This document shows, piece after piece, positions 53,026 to 63,960 of a DNA stretch of 64,000 nt. The DNA is taken from positions 4,553,723 to 4,617,722 of the forward strand of contig OX463842.1 in the NCBI GenBank assembly GCA_949825065.1, written 5' to 3'. Position 1 is the first letter of the stretch. Every line of letters begins with the position of its first letter. This DNA comes from Odontocerum albicorne. Lineage: Eukaryota; Arthropoda; Insecta; Trichoptera; Odontoceridae. The notes under the pieces are model-generated. The model ran no database searches and was not told where the DNA came from. It saw only the letters and a list, made by a program, of their open reading frames with translations. Position numbers and translations under genes: made by a program.

Positions 53026-53440
53026 GACTAAAAAATATATGGTTAGATCAAGTGAATATTTTGAAAGAAGTAAATGTAAGAATTAAGAGCTGTATGAAAA
53101 TGTGTACAAGTACCCGGCGGTAAGTAATACACATCGGGCTTAAGAAAGATACTATCGGCCATAATCGGCTAACTTCGGCTTTGTAGAGCGTTGTCTTTGT
53201 CATTCATACACGTGTTCCGTCGTGAGACTGTTAGGCGCATCGTGCGACAGAGACGACGTTCTACAAAGCCGAAGTTAGCCGATTATGGCCTACAGTATCT
53301 TTCTTAAGCCCGATGTGTATTACTTACCGCCGGGTACTGTACGTGTATGTATGTGGAAACGACGAAATATGTGTTTGTTGAAAGTCTGGCGCTATGTCAT
53401 CTATGCCCACCCTAGCAGATAAACAGCGTGATGGTATGTA
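53026..53440 (+). mobile_element. LINE C C-terminus, split by MITE T
   Basis: RRLKNIWLDQVNILKEVNVR and KSCMKMC lie before the MITE. GTGTATGTATGTGGAAACGA and the 3' terminus CTATGCCCACCCTAGCAGAT ... GCGTGATGGTATGTAT lie after it (from 53337). Confidence 0.65.
53113..53334. mobile_element. MITE T copy 2, TA target duplication
   Basis: Begins CCCGGCGGTAAGTAATACAC and ends in its inverse, with TA on both sides (53111-53112, 53335-53336). Arms of about 80 bp contain GGGCTTAAGAAAGA and AATCGGCTAACTTCGGCTTT. TA duplication fits the Tc1/mariner superfamily. 222 bp. Confidence 0.85.
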
Positions 53441-54089
53441 TCCCTTTTTTAACCATTTTCAAATTTCGTTTGTATGTCTTTTTTAATTACTGTTTATTAA
53501 AAGTACCTTTTGACAATTATTTTTCAAGACTTGTCTTGTTTTATGTATTTTTATAATTCATGGTGGAATTGAGTTGAACATATTTCAACATTATAAAATA
53601 AAATTATATGATATAGAAAATAAATGGTTTACCGTTTCATAAAATGAGCATAAAGTCACTTGTGACTAACCTCATCCAGAAATGTTTCACTTAAATTGTA
53701 AAGAAAAAAAACTGATGAGAAATCTTCCTCATTTCATAAGTAGAGTTGGATCTTTTCAAGCAACAGACAGTTTTGTGAAATATTTTTAAAAACCAAATCG
53801 GATTCATCATGGAAGAAGAGCACAGCTTTCATGAACAGTTGAGCAAACTCAGTATTTTTTCTTAATAAACTAAATGCTTTATTTCTGGCAGTTTTGCAAC
53901 ATTAATTTGTATTTGAGTGTTGCCATTACTACACATTTGATATTCACGATAAGCGCAGGTAGTAGCTAGCTAATGGCGATTTAGATTACTTTTACGGTAT
54001 ATTCTGTACTTGCAACACTACATTATGTATAGGGCTATTACATTACTCGATTAAACTAAACAAAATAAAATACATCGAAGTTGTATATA
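53441..54089. other. No recognised feature
   Basis: AT-rich, ends at the TA preceding the next mariner. Confidence 0.4.
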
Positions 54090-55046
54090 CGAGGCATACC
54101 CAGAAAATAAATGTACTGAATTTTTGTAGGTTACAATTTTTTTTATTTAAACAAAAAAATTACGTGGTTACCGTAGTACATATGTAAGCTATTTTTCGAC
54201 ATAGTCGCCATTCCTCTCAATGCAGGTGGTGAAGCGGGGTATCAATTATTTGATGCCTTCCTCGAAGTAGTTTCCCGCCAACCCCTCCGTCCCTTTCTCC
54301 ACCTCGTCCTTTACCTCCTCGTCGGTTGAAAACCTTTTTCCACCCATGTGCAGCTTCAGGGAGGTAAAGAGATAGTAATCTGAAGGTGCTAGGTCAGGGG
54401 AATGCGCGGGATGGTTTAGTACATCCCATTTAAACGAGGCGAGCAGTTCCTTCGTGGCGTTGGCCGTGTGTGGTCTGGCATTGTCGTGCAGCAGGCAGAC
54501 TCCCTTTGTCAGCATGCCTCTCCTCTTGTTCTGAATCGCCCTCCGCAATTTTTTAGGGTCTCACAGTATCTTGCAGAGTTGATGGTCTCCCCTTGAGGCA
54601 TATATTCAATTAAAATTATGCCTTGACAGTCCCAAAACACGGATGCCATGATTTTCTTGGCTGAAATTGTGGTTTTGAACTTTTTGGCGGAGGGTGAAGA
54701 GGTGTGACGTAACCGTTTTTAAACTCGCGACACCACTTGTACACACTCGTACAATTCATAGCTTTATCACCATATGCAGTTTTCACCTCATTATAAACCT
54801 CAACCGGAGGTTTTCCCTTCCAAACGAGATAACGGATGACGCCGCGTATTTCGCACTTGGCGGGAGATTGGATTGATATTTTTCACGAAACGTGTTGTCG
54901 CGTCGACACTTCTCAACGTACTGACCTCGAACCGATCTCGTTGCGGAGGGGAAGGGTCAGGCTACACGGAAGTGTAGCCAACATGTCGAAAATAAAATCC
55001 ATCCGGTCGTGAGAGCTTCAGTACACTTACTTTCTGGATACGCATA
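54090..55046 (-). mobile_element. mariner with internal deletion, catalytic half preserved
   Basis: Ends CGAGGCATACCCAGAAAATA and, inverted, CTATGCGTATCCAGAAAGTA. On the minus strand the helix-turn-helix part (EIRGVIRYLVWKGKPPVEVY, SVYKWCREFKNG) is joined by deletion to IMASVFWDCQGIILIEY, LLHDNARPHTA and HPAHSPDLAPSDYYLF. FWD, HDN and PSDYY are the three catalytic aspartate regions of a D,D34D mariner. The last 100 codons are open (54548 to 54246), ending GNYFEEGIK just before the final residues. Confidence 0.85.
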
Positions 55047-55594
55047 GAATATTATGATATAATACTCGTAAAGATGTTATTATTAAAAAGTATGGCAATA
55101 AAAACCGATGTTTCAATCATTAAGACATTATTTGTTACTCTGCAAAACAATGAGGAAACCAACATTGGAAGCTAGTTTTAGAAGGTACGTTGTGATAAGT
55201 ACAAACATATCAACACGCCGTTTCCCTATTGGTGTAGGCAGAAAGGAAAGCGTCAGACTTTCCTAACGGAATTCTCACACACACTTTTCGCCTCTTCTAC
55301 GTACAGCTCCTGAAATTCCTCTGACATTGATATATTGTCACATTCCACGCGATGTATCTTCTATGAAGTCGCAGTATCATATTAGATGAATGTGCAAAAG
55401 TTAAATACATCGATTTCCTCTTTTCATTGTTCTTGTAGAAGAAAACTTCGTTGCTTTGTGGTTAGTGATAGTGTACTGACCATAAATGGGGAACTGTGGG
55501 TATATGCAAACAAATATATTTGCAAGAATATATAATAATAATTAATTATTTTGTTGTATTCTTATCAAACTTTCCAACAAATGTTGTTTTTTGC
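55047..55594. other. Mostly unassigned, LINE C tail at 55205-55335
   Basis: ACGCCGTTTCCCTATTGGTG, then TAGGCAGAAAGGAAAGCGTC, is the LINE C terminus on the minus strand. The rest is AT-rich. Confidence 0.45.
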
Positions 55595-55785
55595 TTTTCC
55601 AGTTCACCGCTCTTCATTTTTCACATTCTTTTTAACTGTTCATACTGTTTGACTCTGGAACCAGTTAAACATTTGTCTCGCACCATCGTTGACGTGCTTT
55701 GAAAAACAAATTAAAAAACATTACATCTTTCTTCAGCGACATAACGTGTTTTTCCATCATCATTTTTCCAATCTGTCAACCTATG
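55595..55785 (+). mobile_element. LINE B fragment, diverged
   Basis: CCAGTTCACCGCTCTTCATT, GACTCTGGAACCAGTTA, CTCGCACCATCGTTGACGTG and ATAACGTGTTTTTCCAT track the end of the LINE B coding sequence and 3' region in order, with many substitutions. Confidence 0.6.
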
Positions 55786-56290
55786 TTAGGTCATCGATGA
55801 TCTTGCTAAATTTGTGTTTGTTTTTTTATTCTGTTTTTGTTACTTTTTTCTCTATTATGTGGGTAATTTGGAAGATATTACTACTTAATAATACACTAAC
55901 TATTTAACTACATTATAACAAACTTGACATGAATATAACTCTTTGGGTTGCTATGGAAATCATATAAAAGTTATATTCATTGTAAGGTAACAATTTTAAT
56001 TGTAGTTTTCGATATTAACCAATGCTCTTGATTACCCATCGCTACCCTCGATGAAATGTTAATTTTTTATCGAATACATGATGACCGTTTTATGTTGTAC
56101 CATTTGTAAAAGTTTTTATACAAAGAGAAAAAAAAGTTTGTCTTTGGATCCGTTTTGTTATTTTTCTTTTCATTCCTACATTTTATTGTTTATGATCAGG
56201 TATGTTATTTCTTTCAATTAAATATAATTTTTACCAGTGATCATCTTCAGAACTTAATTTGGGATATTCATTTATATTGATCTCATTTAA
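55786..56290. other. No recognised feature
   Basis: AT-rich, between a diverged LINE B and MITE M copy 6. Confidence 0.4.
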
Positions 56291-56292
56291 AA

Positions 56293-56888
56293 CCCTTCCT
56301 TCCCTGTGATGTGTAACTAGTATACATTGCTTCTAAAAACTTTAATATCTCTATAAATATGATAAATACTGGGTTCAGATTTTAGGTATTCCTCCGTAAT
56401 ACATTTATGTATTGAATGAAAAAAATATAATAATATTAATAATTATTAGCACTTATCGGCCACATCAGACATATTTTGTGAAAATCGGGAATAAATTCAC
56501 CAATACAATCAAACGTGTGACGTAGGTATATTCATTCTAAAAACTGCTATGGGTGAGGACGCGACGCTATTCACGTCTCACTCTCACTCTACTACGGTAT
56601 ATGGGAACGCAAGAAATAGAATCTCAGTTCGCTCGTTTCTGTCGCTTCAGTAGCTCTTGGGCATTCATTTGAGGTGGTCTCTTCGCCCGTTTTGTGAACG
56701 TCGGCCGATGTTTTTTTCAGTTTTTCAGCAATTAAATTTTAATTATTATCACTTTTGACTTCAAATTTTATTAATTTAAGCGATTGGCTATGAATATTCT
56801 TATTTTTTCGATTTTAAATAGCTCACTTTTATAGTACATGTGTATTGACGTGTATTGAATACACAGCACCGGAACGCGCGATTTTAAG
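56293..56888. mobile_element. MITE M copy 6, right end truncated
   Basis: Starts CCCTTCCTTCCCTGTGATG after AAAA rather than TTAA, and stops at CCGGAACGCGCGATTTTAAG about 30 bp short of the expected end. Second subfamily (as 1920 and 41760). Confidence 0.75.
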
Positions 56889-57855
56889 AGTCATGTTTTA
56901 TAATTATGTATTGAAATTAATTATGTATTGAAAATCCGGTGCCAAAATCAGGTCTATCTATCTATAAAGTCGCACTCGAAAATGATTTGCACATTATACG
57001 TGCACATGAATAAAACAAGGAATTTTCTATGGAATCACGACACTGTGATACATGAACAGTTGGAAACAATAAAATTAATTGAATGAATGTTCAATTTAGA
57101 GAGAGTAGATGATGCACTGCGACCCAGTGGCACATTCAGAGATGTGGGTAAGTGCGACACAACCCGGTCGTAACCTGGTCACTAGTCACTACTCATAGTC
57201 ACCGGTGACTGGTCACTAGTGACTTATCGAAGTCATCAATTATTACCTCCGCTCGGCAGACCATAAACCTATCTTGTAATGCGATGCGTACATATGCGCC
57301 TGACACTAACGCATTAATCTTTCCACATATATTATAATACACCGGTCATTTTCAAACTTTCTTTTATTTTAAATTATCTTTTATTATTTATTAAGAAATT
57401 AATTTCACAGTTTAGTTAAGTTCGACCTCACCATCTTACAGTACGACCAACCTTAGATTTTTTCTTTATTTATTACGACAATGATGGAAATGCCCCAGGA
57501 GACGCCTTCAAAATGATGAAAGAGGCGACCGACTTAATAGTGTGACATCAAGGGAGAAGGAAAGTTGCTCGCAGCGTAGTAAATACACTTATCAAACGAC
57601 TTAAGGGTTGTATCAATTTTGCATTTTATTTTGATCCCATCACCATGTCCCACGCTGTTATGGGTAACAAAATAAGTCATTCTAACGTTCGACTCGCCCC
57701 ATCATTGGAATGTTTCTAAAAGCGATTGAAAATACACTTAATTAAGTTCACGTATTTCATTTTTCCATTTTCTTTTTTCCAAACCATCCCTTCCTTTTTC
57801 TATCGATTCATGATATTTTTATTATTCAATAATTTGAATATTTTATGTGAACATA
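56889..57855. other. Unassigned, with palindrome cluster and a diverged LINE B end
   Basis: 57175-57225 holds stacked GTCACT/AGTGAC boxes. 57675-57840 tracks the LINE B 3' end (CGACTCGCCCCATCATTGGA, TTTCTAAAAGCGATTGAAAA, TATCGATTCATGATATT) with heavy divergence. The rest is AT-rich. Confidence 0.45.
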
Positions 57856-58048
57856 CCGTATTAGCCCGACTGTAAGGCGAGGTTTTTATTTAAAAAGGCG
57901 ACACGTGAATATGGGGGTCGCCTTATATTCGAGTTTTATTTTTCATAATATTATAATGATGAGGGAAATGATTTTTTTCTCCAAAAAGCAGATAAAAAAA
58001 TAGGGGTCGCCTTATAATCAGGGTCGCCCTATAGTTGGGCCAATACGG
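57856..58048. mobile_element. Pogo/Tigger-like MITE with TA duplication
   Basis: TA at 57854-57855 and 58049-58050. Ends CCGTATTAGCCCGACTGTAA and, inverted, CCGTATTGGCCCAACTATAG, a terminal repeat of about 26 bp with few mismatches. GGGGTCGCCTTATA occurs twice inside. 193 bp, no coding sequence. The Pogo/Tigger label follows from the terminal style. Confidence 0.7.
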
Positions 58049-58092
58049 TATGTATTTCTTTTTTTCCCTAACTTCTGTTAATTGCTTTTATC

Positions 58093-58125
58093 TTCTTCTC
58101 CCTGGCTCCATCCCAACTTACTATT
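58093..58125 (-). mobile_element. LINE E 3' terminus only
   Basis: TTCTTCTCCCTGGCTCCATC, then CCAACTTAC, is the reverse complement of the LINE E end at 63437-63468. A severely 5'-truncated copy. Confidence 0.55.
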
Positions 58126-58149
58126 CATCCCAACTTACTAACTCAATAT

Positions 58150-58610
58150 TTTTTTTTTTCTTTATCTATATCTTATTAATAATATTCTATATCTATGTCT
58201 TATTAATAAAATTCTATATCTGTGTCTTATTAATAATATTCTATATCTATGTCTAATTAATAATATTATATATCTATGTCTTTTTAATAATATTCAATAT
58301 CTATGTCTTTTTAATAATATTCTATATCTATATCTTATTAATAATATTCTATATCTATGTCTTAAATAAAATTCTATATCTGTGTCTTATTAATAATATT
58401 CTATATCTATGTCTAATTAATAATTTTCTTTATCTTTGTCTTTTTAATAATATTCTATATCTATGACTTTTTAATAATATTCTATATCTATATCTTATTA
58501 ATAATATTCTATATCTATGTTTATTAATAATATTTTGTATCTATATTTATTAAAAATATTATATATCTACGTCTTATTAATGATATTCTATATCTACTAT
58601 ATGTCTTATT
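58150..58610. repeat. 27-bp AT-rich minisatellite, about 16 units
   Basis: TATTAATAATATTCTATATC plus TATGTCT, with several variant units (TTTTTAATAAT, ATTTATTAATAAT). Low-complexity frames here are repeat products. Confidence 0.85.
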
Positions 58611-58687
58611 AATGATTGTAATTAAGAAGTTAAACTCTATTAATGAAAGGTATAAAATGAACGTTACCTTTAGAAATATTAAAACCT

Positions 58688-58800
58688 CTATATCAGGGAT
58701 GGACAAGAGTTTGATTGCGATCGACCGGTCGATCGGCGATCGCAATCGATCGGCGGAGCAATTTTTGGTATATCGTAACCGTGCGGATACAGGGTAGGTC
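58688..58800. mobile_element. hAT-like terminus, partial
   Basis: CAGGGATGGACAAGAGTTTG (58695) resembles hAT ends of the CAGGG.TGG.CAA type and is followed by the near-palindrome GATTGCGATCG...CGATCGCAATC. The opposite end was not found. Confidence 0.35.
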
Positions 58801-60282
58801 ATTGGAACCTTGGAATAAAAAAACAACTTAAATATTTATTTTAGATTGAATGCAATTGGAGTATATTACTTCATCTCACTTAACAGCACGTTTATCAAAA
58901 GTTCTCCGCTGTTTATCATACACCACTCCAGTCTATCACGCACGTTTCACATCGCTGCTTCCACTATGTTGTCTGTTATGGCAGTTATGATTTTTTTCCT
59001 ATATTGTGACCTTCAATTTGTTATTGTCCCAAGGTTTATTAAGGTAATCCCATAGAAATGTTTCATACTGACAGATCTAGAGAACGTATCGACCATGAAA
59101 CGTCTATGGATTTTACAAAGCCTGGAAACATTTCTTGAACCATCGCCATAGATGATTTGGTAGTATAAGCAAATTCAAATCCTTCTACAGAATTTTTCTT
59201 GAACTGCTACGAGTTAAGCCAAGGGTAGATACATGTATTTGGGTTGAGCATTGCGGGCTTCTTATCATGACCTGTCTCACTGTCTCAATGTTTGTAGGGG
59301 GTTTTGACGGTGTGCGCAGGTTTATTTTTCGCAGCAGAATCAGGTAATCGAAAGTTCCATATCCACACCTTTATCGTATTTCAACTAGTAACACCACCAT
59401 GACGTGGAATGTTGAATTGGTGACGAAGTAATTGCTACGTTACATCTGCGTCATCATTAAAAAAAAACAACACGGAACACATGATATATAACAGTTCATT
59501 GCTCCATTGTTACTAAAATGGCTTCCGTTATGCAAGCCCGCAATGAGTTCCATTTCCGCCTAAATCTCAATGTTGCCAACCTATTGCAATTTAAAACTTG
59601 TTAGGTTGCCATGACCCACCCTGCACAATTAGATTTTTTGCAAATATTCGAAAGCATCGTTCATAACTCCAATTTGACAACAAAAAATTCATCTCACAAA
59701 ATCAAAGCAGAAATTATTTAATAAGAATGTCAAGAAGAAGACGGAGTAGACAGCTGATAGATAACATATGCGAGCAAAGATCTCACTTGGATTGGGTCGA
59801 TTGAAGGTTGTAGCGCTGGATAGACCAGTGTGGTGAAGGGATCTAATAAGGTTTCAGCCTTTGAACAAAATAAAAAGGGGTTAAGAAAAGTTGTGTTGTA
59901 AAATTAATTAACAGGTTATAAGGGAGCTTAAGAGGATATATTTAAACTTTTGGAGATCTCAACATAGGCGTGTGATGTGATTGATGTGAATATAGAACGT
60001 GTGATGAGGACATGATTTCGATGTACTTAATGAGATTATAATGCGGATGGAAATGTAAATGTGATAACTTGTGATTTAAATATGTGCGAGTATAGGGGTG
60101 TGAATGTTTTAGCTGAGTGTTTAGGACGAATATATAAAATTTGTGATAAAGGAATGAGACTTCTTAGCCAATGAAGTGGTTTTCTATGTCCAAAATTGAA
60201 GATTTTTTTACATTTTTATGCACTTGCATTCTGTGGTTCTCCTTTCCTTTAAAATTGTAAATGTAATTAAAATGAAAGGTGT
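58801..60282. other. No recognised feature
   Basis: Contains GC-richer segments (59070-59300, 59500-59640) without readable domains. Some parts of 59720-59870 look like decayed LINE coding sequence, but no motif is clear. Confidence 0.35.
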
Positions 60283-60530
60283 TTTTAATTGCTATAAGTG
60301 ATTTTATATGCACTAAATTTGAAAGTCATTTAATCGCTTTAAGTAATTTTATACGCAGTAATTTTGAAAATCGATTTTTAATTGATATAAGTAATTTTAT
60401 ACGCACTAAATTTTAAAGTCATTTAATTGCTATAAGTAATTTTGTACGCACTAATTTTGAAAGTCAATTTTTAATTGCTTTAAGTAATTTTATACGCACT
60501 AAATTTAAAAGTCATTTAATTGCTTTGATG
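60283..60530. repeat. Tandem repeat, about 45-bp unit, 5-6 copies
   Basis: TATAAGTAATTTTATACGCA plus CTAAATTTGAAAGTCATTTAATTGC. Longer and shorter spacers alternate, suggesting a two-unit period. Confidence 0.8.
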
Positions 60531-60749
60531 TAATGTCTTATTAAATTATAATAATAATTACTAATTTACTAATACGCTCGGGTGCTACTGTAGCTGCTAG
60601 ATGTAATTTGTTCTCCTTTTCAAAAAATATAAATTATGATTTATAAGAATTTTTATAATACTATTTGAGTATTCCTAAAGCTATTTCTTAATTGGTATAA
60701 GTCGATAAAAGTGTATTTTTTGTCATGTTAACGTGTTTATTTTATTATT

Positions 60750-60812
60750 ACAAGTCATAATTGTGTATATTTCTTGTCATGTGTAATAATAAATAAATAA
60801 ATAAATAATAAT
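60750..60812 (+). mobile_element. Family A retroelement tail, copy 3
   Basis: ATTGTGTATATTTCTTGTCA, then TGTGTAATAATAAATAAATA, matches the last 50 bp at 290-345. Only the tail is present. Confidence 0.6.
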
Positions 60813-61018
60813 CATCATCATCATTGTCAACCAGGGTCGATCCACTGCTGGATGAAGGTCTCCCCAAGTTGACTCCAAATAGTTCGGTTTTTTGCTCGTT
60901 GATGCCATGTGATGCTGCCATGCTTCCTGATTTCATCTATCCAGCGTATCTTCGGTATTCTTCTGGGCCTCTTTATGCCTCTTGGGTACCATTGGATTAT
61001 TTCGGATATCCATAATAA
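60812..61018 (-). mobile_element. RTE-like LINE 3' end fragment with TGATGATGATG tail
   Basis: On the minus strand a decayed coding stretch leads to GGGGAGACCTTCATCCAGCA, then GTGGATCGACCCTGG and an (ATG)n tail. This is the familiar 3' end of an insect RTE-type LINE. It is joined end to end with the family A tail (60810). Confidence 0.5.
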
Positions 61019-61205
61019 TATTGCGTTATATTTGATTAAGTGATGATCTTTATTTTTCGCAAACGTTCGTTCTCTTGAGTAATATTGCGATTGGATGGAT
61101 CTTTGCTTGTCTCAAAATTATTGGAGATATGGATGGCGTTTGCAGCTTTAGAAAGTGTTTGGGAACAACCCTATTTGGGAGGTCTTATCAGAGTTTATGA
61201 TTTAA

Positions 61206-61425
61206 TATGAACACTACACTCATATGAACACTACACTCAAAATGAACACTACACTCAATATGAACACTACACTCCATATGAACACTACTCAATATGAACA
61301 CTACACTCAATATGAACACTACACTTCATATGAACACTACACTCAATATGAACACTACACTCAATATTAACACTACACTCAATATGAACACTACACTCAA
61401 TATGAACACTACACTACACCTAAAA
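61206..61425. repeat. 18-bp minisatellite, about 12 units
   Basis: ATGAACACTACACTCAAT repeats with small changes. One frame reads NTTLNM repeatedly. Confidence 0.9.
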
Positions 61426-61594
61426 CCGATTGTGTTACTACCACATGTCGAAACATCTCTACAAATAGTTTCTTGGTATTTTATCTCCCATAGTAAGTTT
61501 TATGTCGATCTCATACCATTTTTATATACTCGTATATTCAGATACAAGGAAATTCCTTACACTTTATTCGTTTATTTTTGAATTTTTTTAAATC

Positions 61595-62515
61595 TTCCAA
61601 TACCAGTGGGTTCCAATCCCGGGTTAGAATTCCCTTGAAGTCTTCTCTCTAAACTTCTCCCTGGCTCCATCCCAACTCACTGTCTGCGAAGACTGTTGGG
61701 GTCAGCTCTCCTCGTCCTCATGTTGTATGCTCACCTATCCCGGACTACGTCCCCCAGGCCGTGCCTCCGCATCAGGTTATCTTTTTGCACCACCCATGAA
61801 TTGTTTGGTCTTCCTCTGGTTGTTATTCGAGGAAGATCCATGGAGATTGCCTGGTTCACAATGTGATCGGGTGCTCTGCGTCCAACGTGCACATACCATC
61901 TCAATCGCCTCTCCTCCATCTTGCTGTTGATGTCTGTAACAACTTGGCTTCCACGAATGCGTGAACTTTTTATTTTGTCTCTTAGGGACATACCAGCTGA
62001 CCATCTTAGCATGCGCTTTTCAGCAGTTTCTAGCTGCCTAGAGTAAGAGTTATACATCGTCCAGCATTCGGAGCCATAGAGGAGTGCGGGTCTGACAATC
62101 GTTTGGTATACTTTTCCTTTAACTTTCCTGGCATTTTCGGATCACATAGAACTCTCGTCATTGATCTAAACTTCATCCATCCCGCACTAATTCTATGTGT
62201 TACATCTGCTGCACATCCTCCATCGCTATTGATGAGTGACCCTAAAGGAGTCACAATTTGGTAATGTTTCTCCATCCATTTGCATTACGGGAGTGACAGC
62301 ATTTGTGTTCTCGAATGGTAGGTACAGATACTCTGTTTTCTTTCTGCTCAGTCTCAATCCATTGTCCTCCAAGATTTTTCTCCACCTTTCCAGACTATTT
62401 TGCAGGTCTTCATGTTTTTCACTTATTAATACGATATCGTCTGCAAATAGTAGGATCTTTAGGAGACTTCTCTCTAAACAGCGCTATATAAATTATCCTT
62501 TGTTATTATTTATGT
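61595..62515 (+). mobile_element. SINE K copy split by LINE E
   Basis: GGGTTCCAATCCCGGGTTAG (B-box region) and CTTCTCTCTAAAC (61642-61654) lie before the LINE. A second CTTCTCTCTAAAC (62467-62479) and AGCGCTATATAAATTATCC with a TTTGTTATTATT tail lie after it. The 13-bp direct repeat is the LINE's target duplication. The SINE is 61595-61654 plus 62480-62515. Confidence 0.7.
61655..62466 (-). mobile_element. LINE E (RTE-like), reverse transcriptase part, 13-bp target duplication
   Basis: Minus strand from 62466: ILLFADDIVLISEKHEDLQN (catalytic FADD box), ERWRKILEDNGLRLSRKKTE, a frameshift near 62240, GSLINSDGGCAADVTHRISA, MYNSYSRQLETAEKRMLRWS, EERRLRWYVHVGRRAPDHIV, RGRPNNSWVVQKDNLMRRHG, ending ADPNSLRRQ and a short 3' part AGCCAGGGAGAA. 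5' truncated just before the FADD box. Target duplication CTTCTCTCTAAAC. Confidence 0.85.
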
Positions 62516-62930
62516 GCATTTTCGTTTAGAAATTAAAAATAATTGCGTTAACTTTTTTAATGTACTCGTATTATAATATAATTTTAAATGGATAATTTTT
62601 ATTGTTTTTTTTCTTATTTTTTTTTAAAATTGGCACGGCTTCACTTCACATTAAGAGTTGAATCATGCCAGTTCCGCCATATTTCACTGTTATCACCATT
62701 TACACGGACTCAAAAAGAAATACAAATGTAATTTGTTGTGGTCAACGTTTCGTGATTTGAAATTTATCGCGGGAGTTTATGACAATTGTTGGAATCTATT
62801 ATTTGTTGGTAAAGAACCAACAGTAAATTGATCTTCATAATTTTTCATTCAATGTGATCATCAGTCGAATAATTTTTCATTCAATGTGATTATCAGTCGA
62901 AAAATCAAATTTTCGTTTTTTCAAATCATT
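62516..62930. other. No recognised feature
   Basis: AT-rich spacer between the inverted LINE E copies. A 22-nt direct repeat (TAATTTTTCATTCAATGTGA) occurs at 62839 and 62870. Confidence 0.45.
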
Positions 62931-62939
62931 ATTGTGATG

Positions 62940-63470
62940 TGTTATATGGATGGAGAAACATTACCAAATTGTGACTCCTTTAAGTATCTTGGATCACTCA
63001 TCCATAGCGATGGAGGATGTGCAGCAGATGTAACACTTAGAATTAGTGTGGGATGGATGAAGTTTAGATCAATGACGGGAGTTCTATCTGATCCGAAAAT
63101 GACAGTTAAAAGGAAAAGTATACCAAACGATTATCAGACCCACACTCCTCTATTGCTCCGAATGCTGGATGATGTATAACTCTTACTTCAGGCAACTAGA
63201 AACTGCTGAAATGCGCATGCTAAGATGGTCAGCTGGTGTATCCCTAAGAGACAAAATAAAAAGTTCACGCATTCGTGGAAGCCTAGGTGTTACAGACATC
63301 AGAGGAAGACCAAATAATTCATGGGTGGTGCAAAAAGATAACCTGATGCAGAGGCACGGCCTGGGGGACGTAGTCCGGGACAGAAGAGCATACAGCCTGA
63401 GGACAAGGAGAGCTGACCCCAACAGTCTTCGCAGACAGTAAGTTGGGATGGAGCCAGGGAGAAGAAGATT
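62940..63470 (+). mobile_element. LINE E copy 2, inverted relative to copy 1
   Basis: MDGETLPNCDSFKYLGSLIH, GGCAADVTLRISVGWMKFRS, a frame change near 63115, MYNSYFRQLETAEMRMLRWS, then a deletion of about 39 codons joining GVTDI to RGRPNNSWVVQKDNLMQRHG, then ADPNSLRRQ and AGCCAGGGAGAAGAAG. Sequence agreement with copy 1 is high. Confidence 0.85.
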
Positions 63471-63479
63471 TTGATGTGT

Positions 63480-63960
63480 TTCACTTCTGTTGTGCTGCAT
63501 TACAGCTTAGCAAACTAATTATATTTCTATTAACCATTTGGACAGAAATAAAAAAAAACACTTCAATAGAAAATCAAACTACCCTTAATATTTGTTTTAT
63601 GTACTACCAAGAATTGTTCCCGACACCCCCAATACTAATGATAAGCATCTTAATTGCTAGACCACGGAGGCTGTACGTAGAAAAACATATATAAATTAAT
63701 GGAGATTTCCATTAATAAATAGTTTCTACAACGAAACATATTGAAAACGTTCAAATCCTTTCATATTTTTATACTTAATAATTTTTTGGGTGCCATCGGG
63801 AATAAACCTGAAACTGCCGCAGTGGAATACCAAGAACATACCAACTAGGCAAGGTTTTAAATTGGTATATTTAATAATCATAAAAAGACAACTTACATAG
63901 CGACATATAGAGATCAAACTCTCGTCAAAAGCGCTTTCACCCGGGATTCGAACGCGTTAT
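63480..63960 (-). mobile_element. Cluster of three decayed tRNA-derived SINE copies
   Basis: Minus-strand B-box and A-box-like pairs occur at about 63630-63665 (CCTCCGTGGTCTAGCAATTA box A), 63800-63850 (CTTGCCTAGTTGGTATG box A, GGTTTATTCCCG box B) and 63930-63950 (GCGTTCGAATCCCGGGTGAA box B). Tails are mostly lost. Boundaries are approximate. Confidence 0.45.
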
